DNA from: Pseudomonas gessardii
Lineage (GTDB): Bacteria > Pseudomonadota > Gammaproteobacteria > Pseudomonadales > Pseudomonadaceae
Direction: 5' to 3'
Assembly: GCF_001983165.1 (NCBI RefSeq)
Contig: NZ_MNPU01000001.1
Coordinates: 372,001-436,000, forward strand
Length of the DNA stretch: 64,000 bases
The notes below the pieces were generated by a model that was given only the letters and a program-made list of their open reading frames with translations, did not search any database and was not told where the DNA came from. Below are positions 19,838 through 30,500 of the stretch, one piece after another (positions within the stretch are counted from its first letter, which is position 1; the number at the start of each line of letters is the position of its first letter). The position numbers and the translations under genes are program-made.

Positions 19838-22800
19838 GGCTCAACCGGCTCCAGCGCTTCGGGGCTCTTGCGCCAGCGACGGCCAAGGCGGTCGAAGTAC
19901 AGGTAGATCACCGGCGTGGTAAACAGCGTAAGGATCTGGCTCAACAGCAAGCCACCCACCATCACCAGGCCCAGGGGCTGGCGCAACTCGGCGCCGGAGC
20001 CCGTGGCCAGCATCAACGGCACGGCCCCGAACAGCGCCGCCAGGGTGGTCATCAGGATCGGCCGGAAGCGCAGCAGCGCCGCCTGGTAGATCGCGGTCTG
20101 CGGGTCCAGGCCCTGGTTGCGTTCGGCGTCGAGGGCGAAGTCGATCATCATGATCGCGTTCTTCTTCACGATGCCGATCAGCAGGATGATACCGATGATC
20201 GCGATCATCCCCAGGTCATTGCCCGTGAACAGCAACGCCAGCAACGCCCCCACCGCGGCCGACGGCAAGGTCGAGAGGATGGTGATCGGGTGGATATAGC
20301 TCTCGTACAGCACGCCGAGCACGATGTACATGGTCACCACCGCCGCCAGGATCAGCAGCAAGGTGCTCGACAGCGACGCCTCGAACGCCTGGGCGGCGCC
20401 CTGGAACTGGGTCTGCACGCCGATCGGCATGCCGATCTCCTTCTGCACCTGGTTGATCAGCTCCACACCCTTGCCCAGGGCCACACCGGGCGCCAGGTTG
20501 AACGACATCATCACCGCCGGGAACTGGCCGATATGGGTAATCGCCAACTGCGCCTGGCGCTGTTCGAGGCGGGCCAGGCTCGACAGGCGCACCTGGCCGC
20601 CGTCGGTGGTCTTTACGTGGATCTGGTTCAGCGCGTCCGGCCCCAGGCTTTCGCCGGACTGGGCCTGCAGCACCACGCGGTACTGGCTGGCCTGGGTGTA
20701 GATCGTGGAAATCTGCCGCTGGCCGAAGGCGTCGTACAGGGCGTCGGTGATATTGGCCACCGACACGCCCAGGCGCGAGGCGGCATCGCGGTCGATCACC
20801 ATGTACACCTGCAGGCCTTTGTCCTGCAGGTCGCTGGCCACGTCGGTGAGTTCCGGGTGCTGGCTCAGGGCCTGTACCAGTTTGCCGCTCCACAGGGCCA
20901 GCAGGTCGGCATCCGGGGAGGACATGCTGAACTGGTACTGGGTGCGGCTGACGCGATCTTCGATGGTCAGGTCCTGCACCGGCTGCATGAACAGGCGGAT
21001 GCCTACCAGTTTGTCCAGCGTCGGTTGCAGGCGTGCGATCACCTCGACGGCGCTCAAGTCCCGCTCTTTATGGGGCTTGAGGTTGATCAGCAGGCGGCCA
21101 CTGTTGAGGGTGGCGTTATCGCCATCGACCCCAATGTAGGAAGACAGGCTTTCCACCGCAGGATCTTCGAGGATGATCTTCGCCAGTTCCTGCTGGCGCT
21201 GGCTCATGGCCGCGAAGGAAATCGACTGCGGCGCCTCGGAAATACCCTGGATCACCCCGGTGTCCTGCACCGGGAAGAAACCCTTGGGCACTACCAGGTA
21301 CAGCACCACTGTCAGGCCCAGGGTGGCGATGGCCACCAGCAGGGTCAGCGGCTGGTGCTTGAGCACCCACTGCAGCTTGCGGCCGTAGGCGGCGACCAGC
21401 CAGTCGATCCAGGCGCCGCTGGCCTTGTAGAAGCGGCCCTGTTCTTCTTCCTTGGGTTCGCGCTTGAGCAGGCGCGCGCACATCATTGGCGTCAGGGTCA
21501 GGGACACCACCAGGGAAATCAGGATTGCCACCGCCAGGGTGATGGCAAATTCGCGGAACAGCCGCCCGACCACATCGGCCATAAACAGCAGCGGGATCAA
21601 TACCGCGATCAGCGACAGGGTCAGGGACACCAGGGTAAAGCCAATCTGCTTGGCGCCCTTGAGCGCGGCCGCCAGCGGCGTCTCGCCTTCCTCGATATAG
21701 CGGGAAATGTTCTCCAGCATCACGATGGCATCGTCCACCACAAACCCGGTGGCGATGGTCAGGGCCATCAGGGTCAGGTTGTTGATGGAGAACCCGGCCA
21801 GGTACATCACGCCAAAGGTGCCGATCAGGGACAACGGCACGGCAATCGAGGGGATGAGGGTGGCGCTGAAACGGCGCAGGAACAGGAACGTGACCATCAC
21901 CACCAGGGCAATGGCGATCAGCAATTCATGCTGCACATCGGTGACCGAGGCGCGGATGGTCTGGGTGCGGTCGGTGAGTACCGTCACATCGAGGCCGGCC
22001 GGCAGGTTATCGGTGATGCTCGGCAGCAGCGCCTTGATGCGGTCCACCACCTCGATCACGTTGGCCCCCGGCTGGCGCTGGATATTGAGCAGCACGGCCT
22101 GGTTTTCATTGGCCCAGGCGGCAAGGCGTTCGTTTTCGGCACCATCGACAATCTGTGCGACATCTTTGAGGCGCAGCGGCGCGCCGTTGCTGTAGGCCAG
22201 GATCAGTTCGGCGTACTGCTCGGGCGAGACCAACTGGTCGTTGGCATCGAGCATCGACACCCGGGTCGGGCCGTCGAAGTTACCCTTGGGCTGGTTAACG
22301 TTGGAGGCGGCGATCAGGCTGCGCACGTCCGCCAGGTTCAAGCCATTGGCGGCCAGGGCCTCGGGGTTGACCTTGATCCGCACCGCCTGGCGCTGGCCGC
22401 CGGCGATGCTGACCATGCCCACGCCGCTGATCTGCGCGATCTTTTGCGCCATGCGCGTATCGACCAGGTCATTGAGCTTGGGCAGCAGCATGGTCTTGGA
22501 GGTGATGGCCAGGGTCAGCACCGGGGTGTCGGCCGGGTTGACCTTGTTGTACACCGGTGGCGCCGGCAGGTCCGAGGGCAGCAGGTTGCTGGCCGCGTTG
22601 ATCGCCGCCTGCACCTGTTGCTCGGCCACGTCCATATTGACGTCCAGGCTGAAGCGCAGGGTCAGCACCGAGGCGCCACCGGAACTGGTGGACGCCATCT
22701 GCGTGAGGCCGGGCATTTGCCCGAACTGGCGCTCCAGGGGGGCGGTGACCGCGCTGGTCATGACGTCCGGGCTGGCGCCGGGGTACAGGGTCATGACGCG

Positions 22801-22935
22801 GATGGTCGGGTAATCCACCTGGGGCAAGGCCGACACCGGCATCAGGCGATAGGCAATCAGGCCGGCCAGGACAATGGCCAGCATGCTCAGGGTGGTGGCG
22901 ACGGGCCTGAGGATAAACAGGCGTGACAGGTTCAT
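19834..22935 (-). CDS. muxB: RND transporter MuxB (MdtB-like)
   Basis: Second RND subunit, 1033 aa, starting [18 protein letters not shown]. The Asp pair is in [17 protein letters not shown] and the TM10 Lys in [16 protein letters not shown]. It is a paralogue of muxC along its whole length, as expected for an MdtB/MdtC type pair. ATGA overlaps couple it to muxA and muxC. Long antisense frames across this gene are codon-bias shadows. Confidence 0.94.
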   Translation of the reverse strand: MNLSRLFILRPVATTLSMLAIVLAGLIAYRLMPVSALPQVDYPTIRVMTLYPGASPDVMTSAVTAPLERQFGQMPGLTQMASTSSGGASVLTLRFSLDVNMDVAEQQVQAAINAASNLLPSDLPAPPVYNKVNPADTPVLTLAITSKTMLLPKLNDLVDTRMAQKIAQISGVGMVSIAGGQRQAVRIKVNPEALAANGLNLADVRSLIAASNVNQPKGNFDGPTRVSMLDANDQLVSPEQYAELILAYSNGAPLRLKDVAQIVDGAENERLAAWANENQAVLLNIQRQPGANVIEVVDRIKALLPSITDNLPAGLDVTVLTDRTQTIRASVTDVQHELLIAIALVVMVTFLFLRRFSATLIPSIAVPLSLIGTFGVMYLAGFSINNLTLMALTIATGFVVDDAIVMLENISRYIEEGETPLAAALKGAKQIGFTLVSLTLSLIAVLIPLLFMADVVGRLFREFAITLAVAILISLVVSLTLTPMMCARLLKREPKEEEQGRFYKASGAWIDWLVAAYGRKLQWVLKHQPLTLLVAIATLGLTVVLYLVVPKGFFPVQDTGVIQGISEAPQSISFAAMSQRQQELAKIILEDPAVESLSSYIGVDGDNATLNSGRLLINLKPHKERDLSAVEVIARLQPTLDKLVGIRLFMQPVQDLTIEDRVSRTQYQFSMSSPDADLLALWSGKLVQALSQHPELTDVASDLQDKGLQVYMVIDRDAASRLGVSVANITDALYDAFGQRQISTIYTQASQYRVVLQAQSGESLGPDALNQIHVKTTDGGQVRLSSLARLEQRQAQLAITHIGQFPAVMMSFNLAPGVALGKGVELINQVQKEIGMPIGVQTQFQGAAQAFEASLSSTLLLILAAVVTMYIVLGVLYESYIHPITILSTLPSAAVGALLALLFTGNDLGMIAIIGIILLIGIVKKNAIMMIDFALDAERNQGLDPQTAIYQAALLRFRPILMTTLAALFGAVPLMLATGSGAELRQPLGLVMVGGLLLSQILTLFTTPVIYLYFDRLGRRWRKSPEALEPVEP

Positions 22936-24236
22936 GCGCCGGCCTTTGGCGCCTTGCCGGCATCCGCCGCCGGGCTGCTGTCGCCTGGTGCCGCGGGCTT
23001 GCCCTGCAAGTGTTCGGTCGGGGTGGTGGGGACCTGGTTGCCGTCGTTGACCACTTCCACATCGGTGCCGTCCTTCAGACGGTCGGTGCCTTCCAGTACC
23101 ACGCGATCGCCTGCCGCCAGGCCTTCCTTGACCACGGTGTTCTGGCCATCGGTATCACCGATGACCAGGGTGCGGATCTTGACCTTCTTGTCACCGTCCA
23201 GGGCGTAGACAAAGGTGCCATTGGTGCCGAACTGGATCGCCGCCGAAGGCACCAGCACCACGTTTTTCAGGGTGTCGGCCAACAGGCGCACGTTGACGAA
23301 CTGGTTGGGGAACAGCACCTGGTCCTGGTTATCGAAGCGTGCCTTGAATTTCAGGGTGCCGGTGGTGACGTCGATCTGGTTGTCCAGGCTCTGCAACACC
23401 CCGGTGGCTTGCAATTGCACATCGCCACGATCCCAGGCCTGTACCGGCAACTTGTTGCCGCTGCGGTAGCGGGCCAATACGGTTTGCAGGCTGTTCTCCG
23501 GCAAGGTAAAGGCCACGCTGATCGGCTGGGTCTGGGTGATGATCGCCAGGGCGGTGGTGTCATTGGCCGCCACCAGGTTGCCGACATCCAACTGGCGCAG
23601 GCCGACACGCCCGGAAATCGGCGCGCGGATGCGGGTGAATTCGAGGTTGAGCTTGGCGTCATCCACCGCGCCCTGGTTGGTCTTGACCGTGCCCTGGTAT
23701 TGCAGGACCAGCGCGGCGGCGGTGTCCAGGGTCTGCTTGGCGATACTGTCTTGTTCATACAGGCCGCGATAGCGCTCCAGGTCAACCTGGGCGTTCTTCA
23801 GTTGGGCCTGGTTTTGCAGGAGCGTGCCCTGGGCCTGGAGCAAGGCGTTCTGGTAGCTGCGCGGGTCGATTTGCGCCAACAGGTCGCCAGCCTTGACCAT
23901 CTGCCCTTCTTCAAAGGCGATCTTGACCAGCTCTCCCCCGACCCGGCTGCGCACGTTGATGGTGTTCAAGGCCGTCACGGTCCCCAGCGCCTTGTAGTAC
24001 AGCGGGAAGTCCCCCGTGACCGCCGGCGCGACACGCACCGGCACTGCCGCACCGGAGCCACCGAAGCCGGGACGCATCATCCCGGTCTTGCTGGTCCTGG
24101 CGGCTGGCGCGTCCTTTTGGGCGGTGCCGGTCGGCCAGAATTTCCAGCACAGGAAGGCAACAACCAACAGCACGAGCAAGCCAAACAGCCAGCGGCGGGA
24201 ACTACGGGGGGACGATTGCATGGATTGATCAACCAT
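22932..24236 (-). CDS. muxA: RND membrane-fusion protein MuxA (MdtA-like)
   Basis: Periplasmic adaptor of 434 aa, first gene of the mux operon. It has one N-terminal membrane anchor ([20 protein letters not shown], about residues 16-35), a lipoyl/barrel-sandwich half ([20 protein letters not shown]), a helical hairpin, and the second lipoyl half with [14 protein letters not shown]. The tail is Pro/Ala-rich. ATG 24236 is used; a second ATG five codons in is an alternative, since neither has a strong ribosome site. No regulatory gene sits beside the operon. Confidence 0.92.
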   Translation of the reverse strand: MVDQSMQSSPRSSRRWLFGLLVLLVVAFLCWKFWPTGTAQKDAPAARTSKTGMMRPGFGGSGAAVPVRVAPAVTGDFPLYYKALGTVTALNTINVRSRVGGELVKIAFEEGQMVKAGDLLAQIDPRSYQNALLQAQGTLLQNQAQLKNAQVDLERYRGLYEQDSIAKQTLDTAAALVLQYQGTVKTNQGAVDDAKLNLEFTRIRAPISGRVGLRQLDVGNLVAANDTTALAIITQTQPISVAFTLPENSLQTVLARYRSGNKLPVQAWDRGDVQLQATGVLQSLDNQIDVTTGTLKFKARFDNQDQVLFPNQFVNVRLLADTLKNVVLVPSAAIQFGTNGTFVYALDGDKKVKIRTLVIGDTDGQNTVVKEGLAAGDRVVLEGTDRLKDGTDVEVVNDGNQVPTTPTEHLQGKPAAPGDSSPAADAGKAPKAGA

Positions 24237-24385
24237 TGGAGGCGAGGGCTTCTACTGTGGGAGGCTGAAAGATAAGCACTGGGGCGCGTTTAGAAAAGCG
24301 CCTTTACCGGCTATTTACCTTCGGGCTTACAAACATTTACTTTTCGCGGTGAAACATCAGCTATTTGACCTAAACCGCTGAAGCA

Positions 24386-24416
24386 CAAATAAAAACGGCC
24401 TGGACTAGGCCAGGCC
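24386..24416 (-). terminator. Rho-independent terminator of tpx
   Basis: Perfect stem GGCCTGG / CCAGGCC with a 6-nt loop, followed on the minus strand by GTTTTTATTT. It lies 54 nt after the tpx stop, in the tpx-muxA gap, so it should separate tpx from the mux operon. Confidence 0.85.
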
Positions 24417-24469
24417 GCAAGCATGCATCATACGTGTTACTGCAAAGCGACAGTAATGCGCAGCCGCAA

Positions 24470-24970
24470 TTACTTCAGTACAGCCAGGGCCGCGTCGTAG
24501 TTTGGCTCTTCGGCGATTTCGCCCACCAACTCGCTGTGCAGCACCTTGTCGTTTTCGTCCAGGACCACCACGGCGCGAGCGGTCAGGCCCTTGAGGACGC
24601 CATCGGCAATGGAGACACCGTAGTCAACGGCAAAGTCGGCGCTGCGGAAGTCCGACAGGTTCTTCACGTTTTCCAGGCCTTCGGCGCCGCAGAAGCGGGC
24701 CTGGGCGAATGGCAGGTCGGTGGAGATGCACAGTACAACGGTGTTATCCAGCGCGTTGGCCTGGGCATTGAACTTGCGCACCGATGTGGCGCAGGTCGGG
24801 GTGTCAACGCTTGGGAAGATGTTCAGTACTTTGCGCTTGCCGGTGAAAGTCGCCAGGGTGACGTCCGACAGATCGCCTGCCGTCAGGGAAAAGTCGAGGG
24901 CCTGGGTGCCAACTTGCGGCAACTGGCCTTCAACCTGGACCGGGTTGCCTTTGAGGGTGACTTGAGCCAT
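24470..24970 (-). CDS. tpx: Thiol peroxidase Tpx
   Basis: A 166-aa atypical 2-Cys peroxiredoxin that reduces lipid and organic hydroperoxides using thioredoxin. Motifs are [15 protein letters not shown], with the peroxidatic Cys after the PSxDTxxC core, and the resolving Cys in [12 protein letters not shown]. Length and order fit Tpx closely. Start [13 protein letters not shown] at 24970 has AAGGAT upstream; the open frame to 25030 adds a non-homologous leader. It is monocistronic with its own terminator. Confidence 0.95.
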   Translation of the reverse strand: MAQVTLKGNPVQVEGQLPQVGTQALDFSLTAGDLSDVTLATFTGKRKVLNIFPSVDTPTCATSVRKFNAQANALDNTVVLCISTDLPFAQARFCGAEGLENVKNLSDFRSADFAVDYGVSIADGVLKGLTARAVVVLDENDKVLHSELVGEIAEEPNYDAALAVLK

Positions 24971-25138
24971 GAACGGAATCCTTATGCTGAGTTGGATGAA
25001 ACGAATTCGAGAGGCCGAAGTTAACCACAAAGTGCGATTGACACCTATGCCCTAACACAAAATGTCATGACTGCGCCCGCGCCGGGCCGCTGTGGTTTAA
25101 TTGCGCCGCTGTCGCCCTGCCCTTGAAGGAATCCATCG

Positions 25139-26431
25139 TTGAACACTCCGCCTGCCACCCACGTCCTGGTCATCGGTTATGTCTGGCCGGAGCCCCGCTC
25201 CTCGGCTGCCGGCGGGCATATGATGCAGATCCTGGAAAGTTTTCTGGCCCAAGGCTGGAAGATCACCTTCAGCAGCCCGGCCGCTATCGGCGAGCACAAG
25301 GCCGACCTCGCGGCACTGGGCATCGGCGAATGCGCCATCGAGCTCAATAGCAGCAGTTTCGACGACTTTATCCGCGAACTGGCCCCGGACATTGTGCTGT
25401 TCGACCGTTTCATGATGGAGGAACAATTCGGCTGGCGCGTGGAAAAGCATTGCCCCCAGGCCCTGCGCGTGCTGGAAACCTCGGACTTGCAGAGCCTGCG
25501 CGATGCCCGCCAGCAGCGCCTCAAGGATTACCTCAAGCATCAGCCGGATGCTGACGACTTCAGCCCGTTATTCGCCCCCGCCCTGGACGAAGCGTTCCAG
25601 ATGATGGCCGACACCGACCTGGCCAAGCGCGAGATCGCGGCGATCTACCGCTGTGATATCAGCCTGATGATTTCCGATGTGGAGATCCAGTTGCTCACCG
25701 AACACTTCAAGGTGCCCGCCGCCCTGCTCCACTGGTGCCCCTTGATGGTCGATGCGCCCAGCGAGACCTTTACCCCTTATGAGGATCGCGCGCATTTCTT
25801 GAGCATCGGCAACTTCCGCCATGCCCCCAACTGGGACGCCGTGTTGTGGATGAAAAACAGCCTCTGGCCGTTGATTCGCCAGCAACTGCCTGGCGCCCAA
25901 CTGCATATCTATGGTGCCTACACGCCGCCCAAGGCCACGGCCTTGCACAACCCGGCCCAGGGCTTTCATGTGATGAACTGGGCCGAGGACGCCCTGCAAG
26001 TGATGTCGGCCGCGCGTATCTGCCTGGCGCCGCTGCGCTTTGGCGCCGGGATCAAGGGCAAGCTGGCCGATGGCATGCTCTGTGGTACACCGAGCATCAC
26101 CACGCCCATCGGCGCCGAAGGCATGGGCGACGGGCAGCCCTGGCCCGGGGCGGTCGCCCACAGCACCACGGCCCTGGCCGCTGTCGCCGTGGCCCTGTAC
26201 GAAGACCGGCACGCCTGGACCCAGGCCCAGGAACAGGGGCGTGCGCTACTGGCCCGTCGCTATGCCTCACAGATCCACGGCCCGGCGCTGGTGGAGCGCC
26301 TGCAACATTGCCGCGCGACACTGGCGCAACATCGACGCAACAACTTTACCGGCAGCATGCTGCGCCACCATCTGCACAAAAGTACCCAGTACATGGCGCA
26401 GTGGATCGAAGCAAAAAACCGCGCGCTGTAG
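25139..26431 (+). CDS. Glycosyltransferase (GT4-like) with TTG start
   Basis: A 430-aa GT-B fold glycosyltransferase. The N-terminal domain begins NTPPATHVLVIGYVWPEP. The C-terminal nucleotide-sugar domain includes FLSIGNFRHAPNWDAV and the acceptor/donor motif LAPLRFGAGIKGKLADGM followed by GTPSITTPIGAEGM, typical of family 4 enzymes. The best start is TTG at 25139 because AAGGA lies about 8 nt upstream and no ATG is nearby. The gene stands alone between tpx and mtlR, with no linked polysaccharide cluster, so donor and acceptor are unknown. Confidence 0.85.
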   Translation: MNTPPATHVLVIGYVWPEPRSSAAGGHMMQILESFLAQGWKITFSSPAAIGEHKADLAALGIGECAIELNSSSFDDFIRELAPDIVLFDRFMMEEQFGWRVEKHCPQALRVLETSDLQSLRDARQQRLKDYLKHQPDADDFSPLFAPALDEAFQMMADTDLAKREIAAIYRCDISLMISDVEIQLLTEHFKVPAALLHWCPLMVDAPSETFTPYEDRAHFLSIGNFRHAPNWDAVLWMKNSLWPLIRQQLPGAQLHIYGAYTPPKATALHNPAQGFHVMNWAEDALQVMSAARICLAPLRFGAGIKGKLADGMLCGTPSITTPIGAEGMGDGQPWPGAVAHSTTALAAVAVALYEDRHAWTQAQEQGRALLARRYASQIHGPALVERLQHCRATLAQHRRNNFTGSMLRHHLHKSTQYMAQWIEAKNRAL

Positions 26432-26503
26432 GCAGCGGCGCTGGCGAGGTGGCGTGCAACGGGGCATTATCGGTTGCGCACCTCCACTAAAAGCGACGGC
26501 AGC

Positions 26504-27409
26504 ATGACCCGGGCAGCGCGAATCACCGACCCTTCCTACGAGCTGATGGACGACCACAACGGCCTGTCCATCATCTATCGCCAGCATGGCTTCCCCTGCC
26601 CGCTGGTGCGCTGGCACTTTCACAAGGAATACGAGCTGCACTTGATTATCGCCAGCGCCGGCAAGGTGTTTATCGGCGACTATATCGGCAATTTCCACCC
26701 GGAAAGCCTGTTCCTCACCGGCCCCAACCTGCCCCACAACTGGATCAGCCAGGTGGCGGAAGACGAAGTGGTGCCCAAGCGCGACATGCTGGTGAATTTC
26801 ACCGATGAATTGCTGGAGGGCGCCAGCCAGATCTTCACTGAGCTCAAGAGCCTGGCACCGCTGCTGGAACGGGCGCAGTACGGCATCGAATTCCGCTGCA
26901 AAAAGACCATCGCCCAGGCCATGACCCTGATGCAACACATCGAGGACGCCCGAGGCATGGCGCGACTGGGGCACTTCTTTATCTTGCTGGAGGCCCTCAG
27001 CGCGTGTGAGGACTACCAGTTGCTGTCAGGAGGGACCACGGCGCAGTTGGCCGATGAGCACAGCATCGACCGGACCAACCGTGCCGTGGACTACATCTTT
27101 GCCCATTACGCCCGGGAGCTGCCGCTGGAAGAGGTCGCGCAGTACCTGGGGATGAAACCCACCTACTTCTCCCGGGTGTTCAAGCAGGCCACCGGACGCA
27201 CCTTCATCGAGTTCGTCAACCGCCTGCGCATCAGCAAATCCTGCGAGTTGCTGGCCGATGGCGACAAGGCCGTGACCGAGGTGTGCTTTGAGTCGGGGTT
27301 CAACAATATCTCCAACTTCAACCGGCGCTTCCAACAGCTCAAAGGCATGACGCCCTCGCACTACCGGCGCCTGGCGGTCCAGCGCCTGACGGAGCAGAAC
27401 CTGGCCTGA
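26504..27409 (+). CDS. mtlR: MtlR, AraC/XylS-family activator of the mannitol operon
   Basis: A 301-aa regulator with an N-terminal cupin sensing domain (RWHFHKEYELHLIIASAGK) and a C-terminal double HTH (LEEVAQYLGMKPTYFSRVF and VTEVCFESGFNNISNFNRRF). It closely resembles MtlR of P. fluorescens, which activates mtlE-Z in response to mannitol, sorbitol or arabitol. In the arrangement I know from P. fluorescens it lies directly before mtlE; here about 4.5 kb separates them. The start chosen is ATG 26504; a TTG at 26474 would add ten residues. Confidence 0.92.
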   Translation: MTRAARITDPSYELMDDHNGLSIIYRQHGFPCPLVRWHFHKEYELHLIIASAGKVFIGDYIGNFHPESLFLTGPNLPHNWISQVAEDEVVPKRDMLVNFTDELLEGASQIFTELKSLAPLLERAQYGIEFRCKKTIAQAMTLMQHIEDARGMARLGHFFILLEALSACEDYQLLSGGTTAQLADEHSIDRTNRAVDYIFAHYARELPLEEVAQYLGMKPTYFSRVFKQATGRTFIEFVNRLRISKSCELLADGDKAVTEVCFESGFNNISNFNRRFQQLKGMTPSHYRRLAVQRLTEQNLA

Positions 27410-27440
27410 GCCGCCGTGGATGGGTAACCATTCGTCGCCA

Positions 27441-27456
27441 CTGTCAATCTTGACAG
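27441..27456. promoter_or_regulatory. CTGT-N8-ACAG palindrome upstream of the Ig-like repeat gene
   Basis: CTGTCAATCTTGACAG, an inverted repeat with half-site CTGTCAA. It ends 66 nt before the start at 27523 and is followed by TTATAT, which could be a -10 element. It is one of five copies of the same motif in the window. Function as an operator is inferred. Confidence 0.6.
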
Positions 27457-27522
27457 TTATATGCGCCCCCGCCTTGGGTGTGTGATGTCCTTGTTCAGTT
27501 GCCCGCCCAAGGAGCATCCACG

Positions 27523-30500
27523 ATGAAGAAGCCTGCGCCATCCACCCCGCCCTCGTTACCTTGCCTGCCTCATCACCCGGCCCCCGGACAACCGAGTGAT
27601 GCAGACGAACTGCTCCCCCCCTTCGTCAGCGACGAGGTGATCCCGCTGCCGGGAGCCGCACGTGGGCTGGGTATTCGCCATACGATGCCCTGGATGACGG
27701 TAAATTTTCCACGCTGGACCAGTCTCAGTCCAGGCGATACCTATAAGTTCTATATGGGCAATGATCGCTTTGCCATTGCTTCGGATGAGATCAGGGCAGA
27801 GGATCTGGACAAGGCTGTTTTGCGGTTGGTCATCCTGCCCGAGCATATTCCGGAGGGGTTTACCTACCCTACGTTTTGCGAGGTTATCCGCAGAGGCAGT
27901 GGCACCCCCAGTACTTCCCCCCGTGAAACCTGGTATGTCAAACGCACTCGCCCGGGTGGGGTCAGTAAAGACCCGGCATTGCCCTATCACACCGAACTGG
28001 TGATACACCTGCCGCCGGACCTGGTGGGCAACGTGCTGGACCCCGAACGCGCCAAGGAGGGAGTAGAGTTGACGATCGACCGCTACCCTAATATCACGGA
28101 AGGCGACACCGCCGAGGTGTATTGGAACGGCCATCTGACGATCCTTCGGATTGATGACGAGCATGTCGCCGGCATCAAACCCATTACGGTATTGATCCCT
28201 GAGTCGACCATCATTGATGGTGGCAGCGGCGACGTCATTATTCGCTTCCGGCTGTATGACAAGGTGTTCAACTTTTCCGGAGAGGTCCAACAGTGGTCGG
28301 ATCACGTCACGGTGGACAGCGATCTGGACCCCCTCCTGCTCCCTATTCCACACTTTGTGGTGGATGGGGAGTCCGTCATGAAGCTGAACCTCGACACCCA
28401 TGGCGATGCCTTCTTCGAGGTCGAAGTGGTTATTCCCAGAAGGCTGCCAAGTGGAACATTGACCCCTGCTGGTGCCTTGATCATCATGACCTTGAAAGGC
28501 GCCGATGCCGAGGGCTTGCCCTTTGAAACCACATTGCCAGCGTTTCCGGCACGTATTGGGCTGTCGGCCACGGCCCCAGTGGACCGCAAACACCTGGTGG
28601 CGGTGCTCAACGGCCATATGCAGTTTGAATACACGCTGACCACAGCCAACCACGTGCCCCTGGGCAAATCCCGGCGCCGGAATATCACGGTCTTCGGCAC
28701 CAAAAGCACGATGCCGGCGATGATCATCGAGCAGAACGAAGGTGGCAACATTGACCCTGCGCATCCCTTTATCAAAGTCTTCTTTCCGCGCTACACCCCT
28801 TATGATCGCCACTACAATGTGACGTTGCGGATGGAGGCGGTACGGCCAGGGGGCGGCCTGGTGTTTTATGAAGAGAGCGCATTGGCAGGCCAGGAGCCAC
28901 CGCCGGAGCGTTACCGTATTGTCGACCAGGAAGACTTCGCGCGTTTTGTCGGGATTGGCACCGTCCAGGTGTTTTACCTGGTAGATGATGGCAAGGTGCG
29001 GATCATGAGCCCCGGCATCCAGACCATCCGCAAGTCCGATGTGCTGGAAGTGACCTTTGGCCAGCGCGATGCCGAACTGCCAGAGCCGCAGCTGCAATAT
29101 GTGGACGAGTTCAATAATCTGGACCCGGCGCGCATAAAGGGCGGCCAGCTCCAGGTGACCCTGCCGTATACGCGGACGGTGCCAGGCGATGTTCTCAGGT
29201 GGACCTTGCTGGGGGCTAACAGCAACGGATCCGCCAGTGACGAGATCCGCCTCAACACTGGAACGGCAGGCAGGCCCGTACAGTTCTACCTGGAGGAGGC
29301 GCTGATTGTTGCCAGCAAGAATGGCGAAATTCGCCTCAGTTATTCGCTGGTGCCTGCAAGTGGTGGTGGCACACGCTATTCGCAAGTATTGATCGTCACT
29401 GTGGGGGAGGCCCTGGACCTGTTGCGGCCAGAGGTATTGCAAGCCCAGCGTTACCCCGACCAACTGGTCCCCGAAGCCGCGCTGTCCGGGGCGACCATCG
29501 CCGTCTCCTATCTACAGATGCTGCCCAGTCATCGCATCCAGGCCTGCTGGACCGGTATTCCCGGGATAGGTACCCATTGCGAAACGAAGGATGGCAATAC
29601 GTCCAAAACCTTGCACTTCGAGGTGCCCGCAGAGGTCATTGGCGCCAGCCTCAATGGATATGGACGCTATATCGAGGTGCAGTACTTCGTGCTCTTGGGG
29701 GTCCATCAAACACCTTCGCCCGTGCTGAGCCTGAACCTGCTGCCTCCCGTCCTCCTGCTGCCCTACATCGAAGGCCATACCGGCAGCGTGCTGAACATCA
29801 ACGCATTGCTCGGTAGCGAGCGCGCCATGGTCGATCGCTGGAGCTTTATCAACCGCAATCAACGGATGTGGTTTGAATTGCGTGGCACCTATGCCAATGG
29901 CACAGATTTCTACGCAACCTTCTACAACGGCGACCCGGTGACCTTTAACGGCGAGCAGAACGGTATCCGCCCAACGGCGCCAGTGAGCGAGATGCGTCAA
30001 CTCAAGGATGGCTCGCAATTGCTGATGCGCTTCGGGGTGACCTTTGACCAAACGGCCATTGAGTCCAATGCCCTGTGGTTCCCGGAACGCCGGTACACCA
30101 TTCAGGCCATCCCGGCCCAGTTCCCGGTGCCGACGTTGCGACAGGCCACGGGCTCTGGCTCTTCAGTGACCTTAGCCCCGCTGGATGCGCGATTCGGTGC
30201 AACGGTAGACGTGTCCTACAGCCCGATGTATGTCACCGACTTCATTACCCTGGAGGTGATGGGGGCCCCGGGAGCGGGTTCGGGGCAACAGGGGCCAATC
30301 AACGGAGAAGCCGACGGCACGGTCACCTTCAACTTGTCGGAAGCGCTTATTGCCGCAAACATAGGCAATAAAGACACCCTCTTCACCGTGAAATATACCG
30401 TCCTGCGCAATGGCACCTTCCAGCCGTCAGCAGTGTTGACCGTAACGCTCAAGGCAATCCCCCAGGCAGAGCTGAAAAGAACCCTGCTGCGTATTGATGA

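Noticed and set aside
20290..22926. 878-codon plus-strand open frame opposite muxB
   Set aside because: It is antisense to a complete RND gene, has a His/Gln/Gly-rich composition typical of frame shadows in GC-rich DNA, and matches no family.
27556..29463. 635-codon minus-strand open frame opposite the Ig-like repeat gene
   Set aside because: Gene-like in length, but it lacks domains and its composition is that of an antisense shadow; the plus strand has the ribosome site, promoter motif and recognisable repeats.
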